From NCBI GenBank assembly GCA_001598975.1, contig BBXU01002067.1, positions 1 through 64,000 on the forward strand: DNA of 64,000 nucleotides, written 5' to 3'. Shown here piece after piece: positions 45,201-57,699 of the stretch. Position 1 is the first letter of the stretch. Every line of letters begins with the position of its first letter. Under the pieces are notes generated by a model that did no database searches, had not been told where the DNA came from, and saw only the letters and a list, made by a program, of their open reading frames with translations. Source of the DNA: Parachlorella kessleri. Taxonomy: Eukaryota > Chlorophyta > Trebouxiophyceae > Chlorellales > Chlorellaceae. The position numbers and the translations under genes were made by a program.

Positions 45201-48200
45201 TGTCACCCCCGTGACTCCCTCGTTCTTGGTGATCGTCATCTTGCGGGCGGCGTTGCCACGGTAACCAAACAGCGCCACATATCCTGCAGGCCGATACTCG
45301 GATCGTCCTAGATGAGCATTCCAGACCTATTGCCAAATGACGGCGTTCCCAGGAGTACATCGTAATGGGTGGGGCGCCGCCACCAGACACCTACCGACAA
45401 CAGCAGGCATTGGGGGTGTAAGCCTGAAGCTTGCCAGCGGGAGCTGCGGTCACATGAAGGCCAGACTGGTGGCCAAGACCTTGATCCAGGAGAGTCAACC
45501 AAAACAGCATTAGAACTAGAAGATTTAACGCCGGCACTTGCAACTGTCGTGACCATGCATGTGAGCTCCACGAGCTCCTACCCATGCGGCAGGTATCACG
45601 TATGCTCACTAGACACAAACCCCTTAACCACTGGCCACTTTCCACCACCAATAAACAGCAATGACCCACCTGCAACCTATCAGTCATCATTGCCACCAAC
45701 ACACCCAGTAGCCCACCCACCTATCTCGTTGTTAGATGTGGGCGGCACCGCCTGCCCTGTGTCCCACCGGATGGTAACACCAGGGATGCGGATCTCAACC
45801 CGCCCAACCTCCTGCCCGGCACGCTTGGGGCACACCCATGAGTTCCATGTGTTCTGCACCACCAAGCCGCAGCGTACACCCTCAACATGGGGTCATCAGG
45901 TCGTCTTGATCCAGACACTCGTGGGGTCAGTATGGCAGTACACTTCCCAGCTGTCCTAAGCACACCCTAAAACACTGCACTGCACCACAACAGGAGCAGC
46001 TGGCAGGTGTAACCCCTTTTTAAGTGTGCCACAGTGCAGCACCAGCGGCCAGGGCAGCGGCAGGCTGTTGAAAGGCAGTCAGCGAGCCGCTCCGACCCAG
46101 CTTACCTCGTATGTGCAGTCATCTGCCAGCTGCCACCAGGACGGCCAGGAGCCCACTATGGTGGGCCCTGTGCGCTGCACGGAGCTGCCATCGTAGTCTG
46201 CACGACAGCCACGACCAGGGTATAATTGAGTTTAGCGCATCCAGTCCAATGCAGTTCATGATGGAGCCAGGGGCAGCCAATGGGGGTCTCCAGCAAGCTG
46301 CCGCTGGCTGCCTTGCAGCAGCCTTCGAGTGTTATCACGGCCAGCGGTCCCCCGTGGAATTCTGCGGTCAATGATCATTCCTCTCCTTGATGCTAGTAAT
46401 CAGAGTCGTTCACCCACCCTCTCACCCCAGCTGACAAGGCTTAACAAACTGCCTGCTGGGTGTCCAACCTGCCCACCCACTGTTGTGCGAGCGAGCAAAT
46501 ACAACTCAGCCACCCCCTGCCTGCACCTGAATCACTCACCTATCCAGTTGAACATGCGCGAGGAGCCTGTCTGCTGGATGTCCACCCGCCCCAAAGCGGT
46601 GTGGTCGACGTTGACGTACGTCAGGTTCTTGGTGCTGGACATGCCTGCACCAGCAAGGCCCACATGCAGGGTGGTGGGTGTCCGGTGCAGGTTGGGGGCT
46701 GTTGTTGGGGCCAGCATCTGGTGCAATGCCGATGCTGCTTGCGTTGGATAATTTCATGGGACCGAACACAGAGGGCTCCATGGGCAGTGACTCAGGGCTC
46801 TGCCACAAACTGGTGCTTGGGCTTGCACAGGGCTTGGTGCCCACCACGCTCATACGCATGGATTATTAAGGTCCAACCACGTCAATAAGCACTGCAGCAG
46901 CACAAGTGCTTTGGGTGCAGGGCAGCTCACCCATGGGCTTGTACTCATCGGAGTGTGTCATCGACTGCACCAGGGCAACACACCTTCAGCGCGTGCCATC
47001 AATCGCTCTTATGTTTGGTCTTCTCATTGTGCCTGCTTTGCATCGCGTGGAACCACAAGCCGCCTCCCCACACGTTGCACTCACTTGCAGCGTAGGCAGG
47101 CTAGGCATGCTCCAACCGCCACAAACACGCTGTAGCGCTCCCACAATGGTGTCACACCCTGAGGAAGCTCTTTCAGGCTCACATAGAAGATGGTTGGGCG
47201 GTACCACCCAAGCTGGGGCTGGTACTTGTAGTTGACGTATGTCATGTCCTTGATGATAGTCATGGTCCTGCAACACAGCACAGCACGGTGGACTAGAGAG
47301 TGCATGCCAGCCGCGCCTGATGCTTGAGCTTGGTGTAATGCCCTCGCCAGGTGATGGCAGGGTCCTTCGGCCCGCACAGCACACCACCTTGAGGCACAGC
47401 AAGGGGGGCCGGGGGGCACACACAGCTCGACTTTGGTCGGCCTTTGCAGTTGTTTGACACCGCCTATGTCATGTCCCTTTGAGGGTTATGGTGCTGCAGC
47501 CAGAGCAAAGAGCGCAGCACAGCAGGGCAGCCCAGGGTCAGCACAGCCTCCACAGGTCAGGCAGCAGACACGGTCAGAAAGCGACACAGCTGCGTAAGAA
47601 ACCCCTGTCAGTCTATCAAGGACCACCGGAGGCCACGGACGTCCAAGGGCTGCACCTGGTATCATACCACTGGAAGCCTGCCATGGGCGGCAGGTCGTCC
47701 AGCGGGCCGGGGAACTGCGACTTGGTGTTGGCGGACTGCGGGTTGATGTAGCCATTCTTCAGCAGCCCCTGCAGTCAGACGGAGGTGCGCGAGGCAAAGC
47801 AAGGCCTTAGCGGGCTGGAGCTCCTATCTCACAGCTTCCAGTACACACCTTTAGTATACACCTCATGGAGAAGCGAGAGGAACCAACAGGTTTGAACTAT
47901 ATATCAAGCTATATAGCGATATATCTAGCTATATAGCGAGGGGGTAGACGTACATGCGTGTGCGTAGATATGGCCTACTTAAGTGCCAGCCTTTGGTCTC
48001 ACACCAGAGAAGCAGCCCAGCCCCCACTCAGGGCACCTGCTTCCCACGACCGCCTGCGACTCATGGCCCACCCGCTGTTCCCTTTATGAAGGCTGTCAAG
48101 GGCTTGCCTGGATCCATCTCAGGTTCTGGCTCCAACCGCAAGTGCCATGGGCAGGGCTCTGGGAGGGGCCCAGGAGCGCTGCCCATGGCACTTAAAGTTG

Positions 48201-51200
48201 AAACCGAAGCCTAAAATGCTAGGCACACCCATGATAGCCCAAACTCCTTTCACAGCTGTCAGCTCCGTCCTCGTACCTGCCCAAAGAGTGTGGCCCCCCT
48301 GACGATGTCGTAGGCCTCGTAGCCCACCACCTCAAAGCGCTGCCCCCACGACATGTGCCCCACCATGCACAGGAACACCTTGCTGTTGGTTAGGCTGAAG
48401 AAGGCCGGGCTCTTGCCGGTCGCGTCCCTGCACACATGGGCAGGCAAGCAGCAGCCAGGGACTTCGGTCTGCATCTGCCACTGACGAGACAAAGTATCTG
48501 CCCAGCTTGCGCAGGCCCCCAGTCGCCAGGAACCCACCACCGACGGGTAGAGACTGACGAAGTAAGATGCTGATGACAAGGGCATGAGGAGGAGGCCTGT
48601 GCAGTGGAGTCAGGGTCGAGGGCCCATGTGACCTACAACATCACTCTGCAGCCTGGCAGCTCTCAGCACTTGCAACCGTGCTAAACACAGCTGGTTGGGA
48701 TTGTGCCACGGCCGGCCGTGCCATCACTGCTTTGTTTTTGTGCCCTGTGAAGGGCTCACATGGTGGTGAACTCGTTGCGCCCCGAGTTGTAGTAGAGCTT
48801 GTTGTTGTTCTTGGAGTCCTCCCACAGCTTGCCGCCAAAGTAGAAGCAGCCGGCCTGGAACCAGTAGTACCCTGCAGACAGGGTGCACAGACCAGCCAGC
48901 ATGTGGCGGACTAGGAAATGCACGGGCACCTCCGCAGCCCAGAAACAGCCAGTGTGGAATCCGGGTAGTCTTCGTGAGGCGCAGCAGGCAAAGCAGGATG
49001 AGGGAGGAGAGACAATGTAGCTTTGTGCGGCGACATGCACTCGACATGGACTCACTCCAAAGCCGCAAAGGCCTCGGCAGCTGCCAACTACTGCAAGAGT
49101 GCGCTGTGCCGCTTCAGAGCTCAGCAGGGGGCATGTGGCCAGGAATTACTCACTTTAAGCTGTCAGACCTAGAAAAAACAGCACCCGGGCGCCCCCCCGA
49201 CCCACCCACCCCACCTGAGGAGTGCGCCGTGTTGCCATCAAAGCGCAGCAAGGGGCGCGACGCGGGGACCACAGCCTGCCAGCGGGAGTCGCCGACGGGC
49301 TTGGGGGCGACCGTGAACAGGAAGCCTGCACGCATGGACAGCAGCAGCAAGGGTGCTTGGTCGTTTGTTGGTGGCAGAGACTTGCTCCGGCACTTCTTCC
49401 TAAGCAGACAAGCGGCAGATGGCTCGGCAGCCCAGAACCGCTGCTGCCCTGGTGCATGAACATTGTAATACAACCGCAGGCGTCAGCCCCTGTTTGCATC
49501 CCCCATGTGCATCAGCGTGCCTGAATCCTACGACATACTCTCAAATTCCCACCCACCCACCCACACGCATCCTAGCCATGAAGCCACCGCGCCCCCAGGC
49601 CGACAACCACACCAGCTTGCCCCCAGGGTGCGTGACACACCCCACACTCAAAACCTCTCCCAGCGCCCTGCCTCACCCGCATAACCGCCAGAGGCGGCAT
49701 TGTTGGTCCAGCGGTTGTTGAGGTTGAGCGCGTAGAAGCCTGAGGCAGCGCTGTCCGTGGGGTGCGCCAGCTGGGAGCTCTCGGTGAACGTTTGCCCAGT
49801 TTGATCGATCCCCGCCGCGGGCTGCGGCACCAGGAGCAGGGCATACAAGGGTTTCTTGCTACGCATTAACTCAAGGACTACTTGATGATGATCTCCCTCC
49901 TGTTTCCTCGACCTTGCATTCCCACCAACAATGGCAGGGCACTACTGCCTCACGTGGGTGCTGCAACTTCCCCAACAGACCAAAGTGCCAGCCTGGCGCT
50001 GACCTGGCCAATGACGTGGACAAACGCGGCCAGGTTGTGGTCCAGGGTGTTGTACTCCTCCACCCCGTCCTCCAGGTAGTAGCAGTGGCCGGTGGCGTGG
50101 AAGCCCACATTGTTCTGGACCAGCAGGCTGGAGGTGGCGTGCACCACCACGCAGCGGTAGTTGGAGCTGCGGCAGCGAGGGTGTGTATGTAAGAGCACAT
50201 GCTTGGGGCAGATAGGGTTGATAGCAACACGCCCCTGACCATCGAGGGGCGGTAGTTTGGGCTGTAGCAACAGCGGGAAAGCAGCCCATGCTTGGGGCTG
50301 CTGGGGCTGGAGAGCAATACTCCTACCACCACAGCAGTGTTGGTGGAGGCGGGTTGGAGAAAAGGATGCCGAAGTGCATGGCTCCCCCGGCCACCACCTG
50401 GGAGGATGCTGACTGCCCCATAGAGGCTGACAGAATGCCATGGCCAGGGCGCACACCACAACGCTGTGCGCACCGAGAGGTCAAACAATTGCTCATAACC
50501 GATTACTCACTTGTAGACTGTGCAGTCTGTGATGGCTGAGGAGGAGGCGTCGCCCACAAAGTGGAAGTGGAAGGGGTAGGCGCCCTTCACGTTGTACTGC
50601 CCAGCGCGGTAGGCCTGCGGGGCACAGCATGCACAGCAGGGCAATGCTTTAGGGAACACCTTACACTCCGAGCCCAACGGTTCTCCATAGTGAGCAACAG
50701 GGTCTCTAGCCTTGCCGGGACCAGTAGTCGCCAGGACTCAGCAAGGCCGCGCTTCCCCCCACCCACCAGACTGCTCTGGAGTGTGGCCACACACCTTCAC
50801 ACCCTCCGGCAACTTGGTGGTCGTAAATGACTCACCTCTACTCCCCGGATGCGAGCCTGTCCCTCCACCCTGACATGGGGCCCCACCCGGCTGTTGGCAA
50901 CCGAGTTGTCCCCCTGCACCAGGATGTACCTGGACAGCAGCGCCACCTCAGCCTGGTACTCGGGCCCACTGCAGCAGCAGGCATAGCACATCGGGCGCAG
51001 CAGGGCAGGGGCTAGTGACGAGGAAACCGTTGAGATGCGCCCTTGCGCAGCGCCGCCTCAGCCTGGAATGCGAGGGCACTGCAGCCGCCAGCACATCTGC
51101 TTCAGCGTAGAATGTCGAGCCCTGGCCAAGAGCCCAGTTTAGGCGTGGCCTGAGCAAGCGCAGGTGCAGTAGCCTTGCCCCTCAGCAAGCCGCACACGAC

Positions 51201-54200
51201 ATGATATGGGCCATTGCAGATGCCAATACTGGACGGGGCGTAACTTGAGCACGCAGGCATATCAAGGTGACCGCCAGCAAGCAGTGAAACATTGTGGTGT
51301 GTGCAATGCCGCCTGGCCAGGCCTGCACTGGCAGCACGAAGGTTGACCTGGATTGCCAAGGACCAACTGCTGCAGCTCACCCATAGTGTTGGAACTGGAG
51401 GGGCCCGGTGAGATAGACAGTCTTTTTGTCCGCGGAGACCCACGAAATGGTGGCCACCTGGGTGCACGCGAACATCAAGGGAGGGCGCTCAACCCAGAGC
51501 ATGGCAAAACGATTGTTTCCAGGGCCAGGCACCTGCCTGGGGCTCCGGAAGGGCTGCACGCACAGGGCTGGAGTGGCACAGCGGGCACAGCGTCCATTAC
51601 GCCGGCAGGAAGAGCAGCAGCAGAGGACATCCTGGTACGCTAGCTGGCCCAGCGCATGCGGCCACAGTGTTGCCAGATACCTCGTTCTGATTCTCCTGCT
51701 CATCCTTCCAGATGGTCGTCATCACCGCCACCTGCTGCCCCGCCTCCCAGTTGACAGCGTCCTACATAAAAGGCTCCAAGTCTGGTGAGTATGACAATCT
51801 ATGTGGTGCCAGAGCCTACTACCCCACAGCGCCGCTATTTAGCAGCCAGGTCTGGCACATGGGCAGCTAGGGGTGTGCTTGGTCCAGCGGCTAACGACAT
51901 GCACAGCAGCTCTGGCCGGGGCCTGGAGGGGTGGCGGACAGCTGTTTAGCACCATCTCCAGGCTGGTCTGATGCGCAGGGCACATACCTGGGGCAGGTGA
52001 AGTCACTACAAGTCTTGCGCAACATCATGGCAGGCAGACGGCCGCCGCAGATGCAGCAGCAACACCCTTGCCTGCAGGACGAGGTAGTTGGTGGCTGCCA
52101 TGGCGGTCTGGGCCAGGCGTGTCCAGGTGGGCGAGAAGAGCTTGCCGTGGAGGTCCAGCTGGCCACCCTGACGCACCCACAGAGCCTGCACGGCACAGGC
52201 GCGACCAGCGAGAAACATGAAGGGGGGGGTGGGGGAGATACGGCACTGCGAGAGTTCCGCGGTGAAGTTGGGAGTGATGTGAGAACCCAAAAACACAAGC
52301 AGCCGGCCTCCCCCTCTACCTCCTCTATAAATGATACAATTTAAGACAGCCAAGGGACCCACTGCCCGGCCACTGAGTAGGAGGTGAGTGGTGAGGGTGA
52401 GAGGATAAGGAAATGGGCTTTCAGGCGGCAGACAGGGACTGACAGGCCGAGCCTCCACCACTCTGAACCTCCCACGGCCCCCCAACCCACCATGTTGAAG
52501 GGGTCGATGCCCGGCACCGGGTGGAAGGTGAGGGTGATGTGTGCCCCCAGGCGGCAGGTGGGGGAGCCGGCCCTCAGGGCCCCATACACAATGATGGAGC
52601 CCACATCAATGGCCATGTCTTCGTCGGCAAGGATGAGCTGCACATACCAATGACATGCAGGCATTCAGATATGTGCTGACGATGGCCCACACGATAGATA
52701 CTGGAATCCATAGTGGTTCCCTGGTCGGCTGTTGGTTTTGTGTGTGGCTACAGAAGTCCAGGAGGTGACCTAGGGCTGCTGCATGTCCCGGTGGTAGGCC
52801 TGTCTGGTACCCAGAATCGCCATTCGGAGCCGTACAACCGTAAGTGCAAGCATTCTGGACCATTAACAGCAACAAGAGCCCTTTCCGAAGGGCCTATCCA
52901 GGGAAGGATTTCCCTGAACAGGCCCACCGGCAAAGATGGCGATTCTGACTACCAGACGGGCTCACCACTAGGGACGTATAGCAGCCCTAGGTCACCTCCT
53001 TTGCTTCTGTATAACACACAGGTGCACAGCTGACCAGGCAGGCCACTCACGCCAACGCAATGTCCTCTCACCTCGCTGCCTGCGGGGACGATGATCTGCT
53101 TGTAGGTGCCCGGCCGCAGCATGCATGCCCTCATCAGCACCCTGGAGTTGGCGGGGAGGGTGATGGTGTCGCTGGGGCTGGGCAGCTTGCCTCCCCAGGT
53201 CTGAGGGTCGTCCCAGTTGCGCAGCCCGCTTTGCCAGAAGGGGCAGTTGGCCCGGTCCTGCGTCAGGAGGAGGGAGGGAGGGATCAGGAATTGCCAGATG
53301 AAATCACGTAAGGCAGGGCTCAGGGCAGCGGGGCGCGGTTGACAGAGGACCGCGGATGACCCGGCTAGAAGTCAAGCCAGGGACACAGCAGACAGGGACT
53401 GCAGGAACCCCGCTCTGTGTGAATGAGGCAGGGAACTGCAGCCTTCGGACACATCTGGAGGGTTACAGCGATCCTGGTTGCACATGTGAGGGTTGCATCA
53501 CAGCATGGGGCCGCCAAGGGTTTGATTGCGGTACAGGAGCTTGCACTTTGGGGCATAGCAGGGCAGTGCGATGCGGGACAGGAACATGAGTGTCCCAAAG
53601 CAAGTTGAAAGGGGGCCGGGCCAGCCCTCATGCCAGTGGCTGCCCTCCCTGTGTACCACGGGGCTTAACAGAACTAGCCCTAGAATTGACTTCTCCATAA
53701 GCCCTAGGTGTATCTCCCTGGAGACACATATGCCCCTATATGAAGCCTTCGATGCGCCTGCAGCCGCCCTAGCACACAGGCTCGCACCTGGCCATCAGGG
53801 GGGCTCTTGGCAGGGCAGGACGTTGTGGGGAAGGCGGGAGGTGGGTAGGATGTCGGGTCAATGCCAACCGCCTGGATGAAGGCTGCATTGCCAATACACT
53901 GCAGGGACAGCCCCGCGGCAGAGTTTGTGAGCCCATGCGCATGGAGGTGGCGACTAGGACTCCATTCGGGGCGCGAACCTCCCGAAGGAGCAATGGACTG
54001 TTTGAAGCACCAGGCATGCATGCGGCGCCACCAGCGCAACTGCCCCTTGCTTCATGCAGCCGGGAAGCTGCCAGTACAGGAGCGGGGGTGGGCCAGTCAA
54101 GTCAAGCCAGACCCGGTACAGCCCACCCACCTCTTCATAGCTTCGATAGACGCCGTAGCCTACAAGTCAGGCAGCACCGCAAACCCTGTGTCAGTCAGGT

Positions 54201-54546
54201 GTGTTAAACAACAGCAGGGGTGGCCGGCTGGGCGGCTGGTGACATACCATCGTGATGGCTGCTGATCTAGCCTTTTCGCAGTTAGCGTGACCGGCGCACC
54301 TCTGTTGCAGATGAAGCAGTTCAGGGTGTTGGCGATGCCGCCTGGCAGGCAGTTGTTCTTCACGCAGTCGCACTGCCTGGGGAAGACGCTGGTGGCAATG
54401 TAGCAGAAGTCCTCCTCCGCTTCCGAGCCGTCGCACATGGTAGCATTGTAGTCTGCTGTTTCAACTAGTTCAGCCCGAGCTTGGGGAAGACACAGTGCTG
54501 TCAGGACCAGCACCAGAAGGGGCAGACTGGTGCTGTATGACGACAT
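39206..54546 (-). CDS. Secreted G8-domain / parallel beta-helix protein (fibrocystin-L/CEMIP-like) with C-terminal ShKT-like repeats
   Basis: A gene of about 35 exons. The ATG at 54546 opens a signal peptide (LPLLVLVLTALCLP), then a Cys-rich lead. The G8 domain starts near 53260 (NWDDPQTWGGKLPSPSDTIT, VLMRACMLRPGTYKQIIVPA) and continues near 52635 (DVGSIIVYGALRAGSPTCRL). The helix region holds VSADKKTVYLTGPLQFQHYG (51470), AEVALLSRYILVQGD (50970), YPFHFHFVGDASSSAITDC (50570) and NVGFHATGHCYYLEDGVEEY (50110). Strand-rich modules follow, for example near 48850, 47270, 46640, 45260, 44330 and 43590. The tail (43240 to 39206) has about six Cys modules such as TTCAQKKLWGQCGASW..WCAATCGRC, like ShKT domains. 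The order matches animal PKHD1L1, CEMIP and TMEM2 without a visible membrane anchor. The role is unknown; an adhesive or glycan-binding extracellular protein is likely. At least two introns have GC donors. Most exon joins are phase-checked, but a few small exons may be missing. Confidence 0.82.
41179..41223 (-). repeat. Duplicated ShKT exon segment, unit 1
   Basis: These 45 bases are identical to 41595-41639. They encode the same Cys-Ala-Gln-Gln-Lys-Ala-Trp-Gly-Gln-Cys stretch of neighbouring ShKT-like modules. Confidence 0.85.
41595..41639 (-). repeat. Duplicated ShKT exon segment, unit 2
   Basis: This is the second copy of the 45-bp identical segment, 416 bp away and in the same orientation. 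Introns on both sides have diverged, which points to gene conversion or a young exon duplication. Confidence 0.85.
47908..47940. repeat. Short AT-rich direct repeat
   Basis: AGCTATATAGCGA occurs twice, 18 bp apart, in an intron of the G8 gene. Confidence 0.7.
48140..48193. ncRNA. Long perfect hairpin, microRNA-precursor-like
   Basis: AAGTGCCATGGGCAG (48140-48154) is exactly complementary to CTGCCCATGGCACTT (48179-48193). The inner segments GGCTCTGGG and CCCAGGAGC pair further, leaving a 4-5 nt loop. The result is a 54-nt stem-loop with about 23 paired positions. Outer flanks pair weakly too. It lies within an intron of the G8 gene and encodes no exon. It could be a small-RNA precursor or the remains of a tiny inverted-repeat element. 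Confidence 0.5.
52739..53020. mobile_element. Foldback/MITE-like element with 85-bp inverted arms
   Basis: The left arm 52739-52823 and the reverse complement of the right arm 52936-53020 are both 85 bp. They align end to end at roughly 80% identity by eye, sharing CAGAAG, AGGAGGTGACCTAGGGCTGCT and CAGAATCGCCAT. The spacer is 112 bp and has no coding sense. The ends read TGTGTGT outward-in. No convincing target-site duplication was seen. It sits in an intron between two G8-domain exons. Confidence 0.75.
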
Positions 54547-55419
54547 GGCGGCCGGCAGGATGGTGTGTTCGGCACTGCTGATGGGGGCTTTAAAACATGT
54601 CCAGAGAGCTCCTGTGGGGTGACGCAGCCTCAGGGCTAAAAGGCACACCGTTCGACCCAGCTACCATGACAGCGCCGCAACCGACGTGTCACAGAGGGGC
54701 CTAAATGTAAGGGCTGTCCCCTGCTCCTGCGTTGTCGGTTGTCATGTAGAACTTCCTAGAGTGCCCTTAGGAACTCGGTATGAGCGCCCATGGCTTGGTT
54801 GCGGCTCGCTGAGATGGAATGGGCGGTGGCGGTGGTGGCCCCATGCAGGCATGCACAGATCACCCTATGATGATCAGGGCCGCCCTCCTGATGAGCTCAC
54901 CTTTGTCCGGTGACAAAAATGCAACTCTGCCCCATTAACATGACATGGTTCTGGTCTATTTCTCTATTTGGCCGTTAAAAGCAGTGCATCAACATCCAGC
55001 GTGCCTTCACTTCCTTCACAGCCTGCCATGACAGCTACTGCCAGCCAACATGCTGATACACCTTGGTCGGGTTGCAGGCCGGATGTGACAGTCTTTGCAA
55101 GCAAGACTGCGGTCCTGAAGGAGCAGGAACCTTCATTCATCAACTGCCCCCACCTAACCAAGGCCACTCCAACATTGTCACCAGCAAATCCACCTCTGCA
55201 TACTTGGGCACAAACTAAAGGCCTCAACGCAACCAAGCGTGGTGCCCTAGGGCCACCTGTAGGGGACTCACCCAACCGACTAGACGTGGCCGGTTGTGAG
55301 GTCAGTCGCATGCCCTAGTAAAATGCACGGGTCTGGGCGCGCTCTGCATGTTTGAGTTGAGCCATCAGCCAGGCGGCGGGATTCCTCAGATGGCCAGTGA
55401 AGGGCTGCAGGTGACTCAC
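54547..55419. other. Region upstream of the G8 gene, downstream of the RS gene
   Basis: This should hold the G8 gene promoter and the 3' end of the RS-domain gene. An open minus-strand frame at about 54967-55200 could be a last exon of the latter, but no splice join or family motif supports it. A GGTGG simple repeat lies near 54825. Confidence 0.4.
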
Positions 55420-57675
55420 CCAGGGCACCATAGCTTCCTCCTCACAGAGCACCTTCTGCAAGGCAAGCCGACAAGCGCGAGCGCAATAACATAAGGCAAA
55501 AGGTCGACGGCTGTGGTAAATCTTGCGATGCCCCGGTGACATAATTCCACCCTCAAGCCCCACACGCAGATGGGGTGGAGGATACAAATAACGGGCATTA
55601 ACCCATAACCATGCCTTGACTGCGCACACTGCTCTGGCCAGGATCAACCAGCGCAGAGTTACAGCGACTGCACCCGATCACCGGCAGCAGCCTGCCTAGC
55701 ACCGTGCGCATGCATGCCTGCACGTTTGCCGTACCAGCATGTACCCGACCACACGATCATCAAAATCCCGTGCCCGCAGCTGCCCATGTAGCCTCTCTTC
55801 CAGATCGTAAATGGCATTCTGAACACTGCGTGGCAGTCTGCGCATTGCAGCTGGACTGGGGCTTGGACTACGCGAACCAAACACGGGGCGGCGATCCCTG
55901 CTGCGGCTGCTGCTCCTGCCGCGGCTACGTCGCCTGCCGCGGCTGCTGCTGCTCCTGCCGCGGCTATGTTTCCTACCACGACTGCTGCTGCGGCTACGCC
56001 GCCTGCTGCGGCTTGGGATGCTGCCGCGGCTGAGGCTGCGCCTCCGCCGCTTCCTGTCGCTCCTGCTTCTGCTGCGGCTGGCCGACCCATTCCTGCCACC
56101 ACTACGCTGCCTGCTGCGTGGCAAGCCCTTGTCCACGGCTGCAGCTGCCATTTGGCTCACGATATTGCATGTGAGCCCTGCCCCTCCAGCCCGCGTGCTC
56201 CCATTTGCCTGGCCAGGGCTGCCAAGTGGTTGCGGGCTGGAGGGCAGCGACTTCGTTGCAGCTGGGGACCCTGGCATCGCAGTAACTGCTGCTAACTGGC
56301 GCTGCTGTTTCAACACCCCAACACCTTGTGGCTGCAACTCAGGTTTTGCAGCTTTACTAGGCAACACAGCTGCTGCTGTGTCCGCTGCTTCACCCTGGGA
56401 TGCCTGTCCCAACATCCACTTGCAGCCAGAATGAGGCACGCAACCGGCCACCTCGGGGGCAGCCAGCTGCGACTGTGGTCGCGCCACGGCGGCAGTGCGG
56501 GGCGAGGCCGGCGGCCTTGGCAGTGAAGCAAGAGAGTCTGACAAGTCCACCACAGCCGACCCCACAGCTGCTTCGGGTGCTCTTGTTGCTGCTGGTATGA
56601 TGCCCGCCCCAGCCTCCGCAGCTGTTGGCCCCCCAGTCGCACCACCTTGTACCGCCCCTGCTGCTCCCTCTGCTGCACCTGCTGCGTATGGGTCTGCATT
56701 TGGACCCTGCTGCGCCGCGCTTGCCAACAGGGCTTCCCTGCTGTTCTGCTTGGTCACTTTCGCCAACAGCCTGTCGATGTTTGCTAACAGGACATTGGAA
56801 GGGGGCTCGCCGACAGCAGCGGCGTCGGCGGCGGCGCCTTGCACCTCCCCTCCTGCCATGTCAGCTAGGGTAGCTGCCCCGGCACTGCTGCAGGTGACCG
56901 CCGCGGTGGCAGCAGGAGCAGCAGCTACTGGTGCTGGGTCGGAGACAACTGCTGACGTCGGGGCGCCTGCCTCCTTGCTGCCAGCCCGCTGCAGTGACCC
57001 TGCCGAGGACAGCATCGATGGCTTTGCGGGCTGTGCCAGGGGGCAGACTGCCATGGGTGGGAGCTGCCGGCCGTCCACAGTCACTGACGCTTCTGATGTG
57101 CTCACGCCAGGAGCACCAGACTGGGCTGGTGCCACCTCCCGCTGCTGCTGCTGCAATTGACTCGCAGCTGACAGGGGGTCATAGTCCTGGGTCCCCTGTG
57201 GCCCCTGCGGTGGTGGAGGGGGCTCCGGCTGCAGCTGCTGTTGCTGCTGGGCATGTGCCGCCTTCACCTGAGCCCGCTGCTGCTGCTGCGCCGCCTGTAC
57301 CTCAGTCAGAGGCTGCTCCACCTGCGGCTGAGTGGGATGCTGCAGCTGGGCAGCCTGCGCCAGGTGCGGTTGAGCCTGTCCTTGCTGCTGCTGAGCTTGC
57401 TCTGCCTGCCGCGAAGCCTGCTGCGCCAGCACCGCTGCTGCACCACCCTCTGTAACCGCAGCAGTACCCACGACTTGACCCAGGCGAATGCGGAAGCCGC
57501 CCACGCTTTGCAAGGTTTTCACCAGGGCTTGCAAGGCGTTTGGGTTCACAGGGACGGACCCATCAGGGGCCCTGCCCTGCCGCTGAAGGATCTTGGCCAG
57601 CAGCTTCTGAGCACCCTCCAGCCGCCAAGAAGTGAGGGCCACCTGGAGCATGGACATACCCATCAACCTGCTCAT
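55420..57675 (-). CDS. RS-domain (Arg/Ser-rich) nuclear protein, probably splicing-related
   Basis: A large exon opens around 57675, either at the ATG itself or at an acceptor beside it, and runs to a donor near 55738 (YML|GTACGG). A second exon at 55420-55455 (KVLCEEEAMVPW) follows a TTGCAG acceptor. The N-terminus (LEGAQKLLAKILQRQG) is helical. The middle is about 450 residues of Gln- and Ala-rich low complexity. A 100-residue RS domain follows (SRSRSRSDRKRRRRSLSRG, SRGRKHSRGRSSSSRGRRRS), then a compact folded end (RSVQNAIYDLEERLHGQLRA, FDDRVVGYML). RS domains mark pre-mRNA splicing or export factors in nuclear speckles. No RRM was seen, so it is not a standard SR protein. Both the start and the 3' end are uncertain. 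Confidence 0.65.
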
Positions 57676-57699
57676 ATCAGGAATGGAAATACCAGTGTT

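Noticed and set aside
52606..53140. Possible short protein genes at the foldback element (similar frames on opposite strands)
   Set aside because: The likeness of the two peptides is caused by the inverted DNA arms, not by coding.
56495..57455. Large open frames on the plus strand opposite the RS-domain gene
   Set aside because: They mirror Gln/Ala-rich codon repeats. The RS repeats on the minus strand show the real coding strand.
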